Assembly: GCA_002424045.1 (NCBI GenBank)
Contig: DIPH01000050.1
Span: forward strand, 1 to 24,141
Reading direction: 5' to 3'
From: Firmicutes bacterium UBA5493
GTDB taxonomy: Bacteria; Bacillota; Limnochordia; Darwinibacteriales; Darwinibacteriaceae
DNA: 24,141 nt
Of the stretch, positions 22,424 to 24,141 are shown piece after piece. Each line of letters starts with the position of its first letter. The stretch's first letter is position 1. The position numbers were made by a program, and so were the translations under genes. The notes under the pieces are model-generated. The model worked only from the letters and a program-made list of their open reading frames with translations, was not told where the DNA came from and searched no databases.

Positions 22424-24141
22424 TCACTCCCCTTGAGTCGCGGCAGCTTCCCTAACCAGCCCTTGGACCGCTTCTTCTCGCTGATAAAATCCGCTTTCCA
22501 ATTGCTCAGCCTGCACCACTTCCTTGCCATAGGTTTGGCGAAGTTGCAGGCTATAGACAACGGGAAAATAGCGAAGAATGGATTCTTCTTTATGGGCTGT
22601 AAAGCATAAAAGTTGAATCTGGTTAGCCCTGGCCACTTCAAAGATGGGATCAAGAACGTGACCGGCTGAGGCCTTTCCAAAGGGATTATCGGCCACCAGC
22701 ACCTTCCAGGAGTTGGGCTTGCCTTCCATCTGCTGCCGAATATGGGCTAGCATAACCATAAACATGGTGATATAGGCGCTGTAATTCTCCCCTCCCGACC
22801 AGCGGGAGACGTCATCCCAAGGTGCGTGATGTATGCGCTGGTTGCGAATAATCGACTCACTCCTGGGCTTATACACTTGCACCCGACAGCTTTCAATAGG
22901 AGCAAGAACATTCAACAAGCTTCTGGTGCGCAGTAAATCGCCCAAACGGGCATCCAAAGCATCGTCGTCCATGCCCTCTTGCTGCCAGTCTTGCATCTTT
23001 TCTATTACGTCATGGAGATACTGCTCCATGCGGACTTTATTCTCTTCCTCTGAGTTCGTTGGCCATTCCATGACCAGAAGCTGTAACGAACGGCCATAAA
23101 GGCCAATTCGAGAGTTTTTCGGAATCTCCAGGATGCTCTCATAGACCGTCAGTGCCCTGCGCATACAAAGATTTACCAAATGGGTGAAGTTCTGCTCGCT
23201 CTCAACCAGGAGCTTTTCGTATTGGATCCGGTACGCTTCAATGGCTTCAAAAATGCGAATGAACTGCGTTTCGACAAAATCAAAGTCATAGAGTCTCCCT
23301 TCGGCCACAATGCTTTGAATCTCCCTGACAAATTGGCGTACCCTTGTGTTATTGGTTTTCTCAAGCTCCTCACTGTAACGATGAAAGGCCTGCGCCACCT
23401 TAAGCTTACCCGTTTCAACCCTGCGGCTGGACTCATGGCGTCCTTCTTCAACCTTCCGCAAAGCAACCCGTGGTGCAAGCCCATAATTTTGCCAATCTTC
23501 CCAGGTCAAGGGAGCCACCTGTTTCCATTTAGACTGCACAAGCTCTAGGTGACCTTCTACCACCTGATCGTACGCCTCTTGGTTCTCACTTTTCCAGATA
23601 CGGAGCTCCTCTTCCTTTTTCAGAAGCTGATCAAGGGTACCTTGGACCTGCTTTCGTGTCTTGGCATAACGCTCGACCTCTTCTTGGTGGATTACTCTGT
23701 CATAGAGGAGGTAGGGGTCTTTCCCGAAGGTGCTTACCACGCCTTCTGCCATCGTATTAACAACTCCCTGGCAAGTCTGGGTGTTTCCTTGCGCAGTCCA
23801 CCAGGTTTCTTTACAGGCATTCACCAACTCTTGCGCATTTTCTAGGTGCTCATCGGCCTTCGTCAATTCTCCTTGCGTCACCGTTCTTTGCTTTTCATGG
23901 AGCCATGTCAGAGAAACATTTCGCTTAGAAATGGCTAGCTTCGCCCCTTCTGCGTCATCGCGGGCTCGCCTGCAGAGATCTTCAAGATCCCGGCGATCGC
24001 TTTGCCGACCACTTAGCTTTTGCAAAATACCATCCACTTGGCCCCTAATCTGCTCATAGGCTTCTGACGTGTCACTTTCGTTTGCTGTTTCAAGGCCATA
24101 GGTAGTAAAATCACGAACATCCTGGATTCCCGGAGACTCAT
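22424..24141 (-). CDS. SMC/Rad50-like ABC ATPase, C-terminal part
   Basis: The frame is open to the right edge, so 571 C-terminal residues are seen and the Walker A head is outside the window. The visible part has long charged coiled-coil-like helices (for example KTRKQVQGTLDQLLKKEEEL and RKVEEGRHESSRRVETGKLK). An ABC head half follows, with signature SRWSGGENYSA (SGGEN at 22784-22798), Walker B VLVADNPFGKAS (DNPFGK at 22673-22690) and switch-like FTAHKEES. Walker B has Asn where the catalytic Glu of D-E is normal. I recall DNPFGKASS as a signature of a distinct group of large SMC-like proteins in Firmicutes, so this may be a subfamily trait rather than a mutation. Such ATPases act in DNA repair, chromosome organisation or defence. 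None of these can be chosen here. Confidence 0.75.
   Translation of the reverse strand, partial: ESPGIQDVRDFTTYGLETANESDTSEAYEQIRGQVDGILQKLSGRQSDRRDLEDLCRRARDDAEGAKLAISKRNVSLTWLHEKQRTVTQGELTKADEHLENAQELVNACKETWWTAQGNTQTCQGVVNTMAEGVVSTFGKDPYLLYDRVIHQEEVERYAKTRKQVQGTLDQLLKKEEELRIWKSENQEAYDQVVEGHLELVQSKWKQVAPLTWEDWQNYGLAPRVALRKVEEGRHESSRRVETGKLKVAQAFHRYSEELEKTNNTRVRQFVREIQSIVAEGRLYDFDFVETQFIRIFEAIEAYRIQYEKLLVESEQNFTHLVNLCMRRALTVYESILEIPKNSRIGLYGRSLQLLVMEWPTNSEEENKVRMEQYLHDVIEKMQDWQQEGMDDDALDARLGDLLRTRSLLNVLAPIESCRVQVYKPRSESIIRNQRIHHAPWDDVSRWSGGENYSAYITMFMVMLAHIRQQMEGKPNSWKVLVADNPFGKASAGHVLDPIFEVARANQIQLLCFTAHKEESILRYFPVVYSLQLRQTYGKEVVQAEQLESGFYQREEAVQGLVREAAATQGE

Noticed and set aside
22424..24141. 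Wadjet JetC or Lamassu SMC component
   Set aside because: No companion Jet or Lmu genes are in the window and the Walker B differs; only the C-terminal part is visible, so no system can be named.
1..24141. CRISPR arrays, tRNA, rRNA, intact insertion sequences or integrase sites
   Set aside because: No regularly spaced repeats, no cloverleaf-like or rRNA-like sequence and no transposase or integrase gene were seen on either strand.

Overview
The window looks like a chromosomal segment of a Bacillota-type (Gram-positive lineage, clostridia- or Limnochordia-like) bacterium. The reasons are strong AGGAGG-type ribosome binding sites, frequent GTG and TTG starts, a GntR/UTRA regulator, a CUT1-type sugar ABC transporter without its own ATPase, and family-level resemblance of most proteins. 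This placement is an inference. Almost every gene lies on the minus strand, so the layout below runs from high to low coordinates in transcription order.

Right edge (22424-24141): the C-terminal part of a large SMC/Rad50-like ATPase, cut by the window end. Its Walker B carries D-N where D-E is usual. About 560 bases without a clear intact gene follow (21861-22423). They hold a tandem GGGACAGTCC motif, two inverted repeats, a plus-strand coding-like remnant and the control region of the next operon.

Centre (8268-21860): a compact 13-gene catabolic operon with gaps of 0-74 bases and several ATGA/TTGA-type overlaps. In order it encodes a GntR/UTRA regulator, two CUT1 permeases, a solute-binding protein, an ADP-ribosylglycohydrolase-family protein, a class I (Schiff-base) aldolase, a zinc alcohol/polyol dehydrogenase, an FGGY kinase, an MFS transporter, an LDH2/malate-type dehydrogenase, a YqhD-like iron alcohol dehydrogenase, an M20 peptidase and a sugar-isomerase-like TIM barrel. 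A 16-bp perfect palindrome ahead of the regulator gene is the likely operator. A hairpin just past the last gene is the likely terminator. The set reads as uptake, glycosidic cleavage, oxidation, phosphorylation, aldol cleavage and disposal of the aldehyde and hydroxy-acid fragments. The substrate cannot be named from sequence, and the combination with an ADP-ribosylglycohydrolase is the best candidate here for an undescribed pathway.

Left-centre (2543-8267): a gene-decay zone. It contains a plus-strand minimal-nucleotidyltransferase remnant, a SWIM zinc-finger gene split by a one-base frameshift, a DUF4143-type AAA ATPase with a good promoter, a 5'-truncated shikimate-kinase-like fragment whose tail is altered by a 23-bp tandem duplication, and an intact lipoprotein with a carboxypeptidase-regulatory-like domain and 14 WD40 repeats.

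Left edge (1-2542): small unrecognised proteins. They include a 90-residue protein that appears to start at ATT, a partial gene coupled to it by TAATG, a consensus promoter followed by a structured leader, and a cluster of short ORFs around an acidic 148-residue protein.
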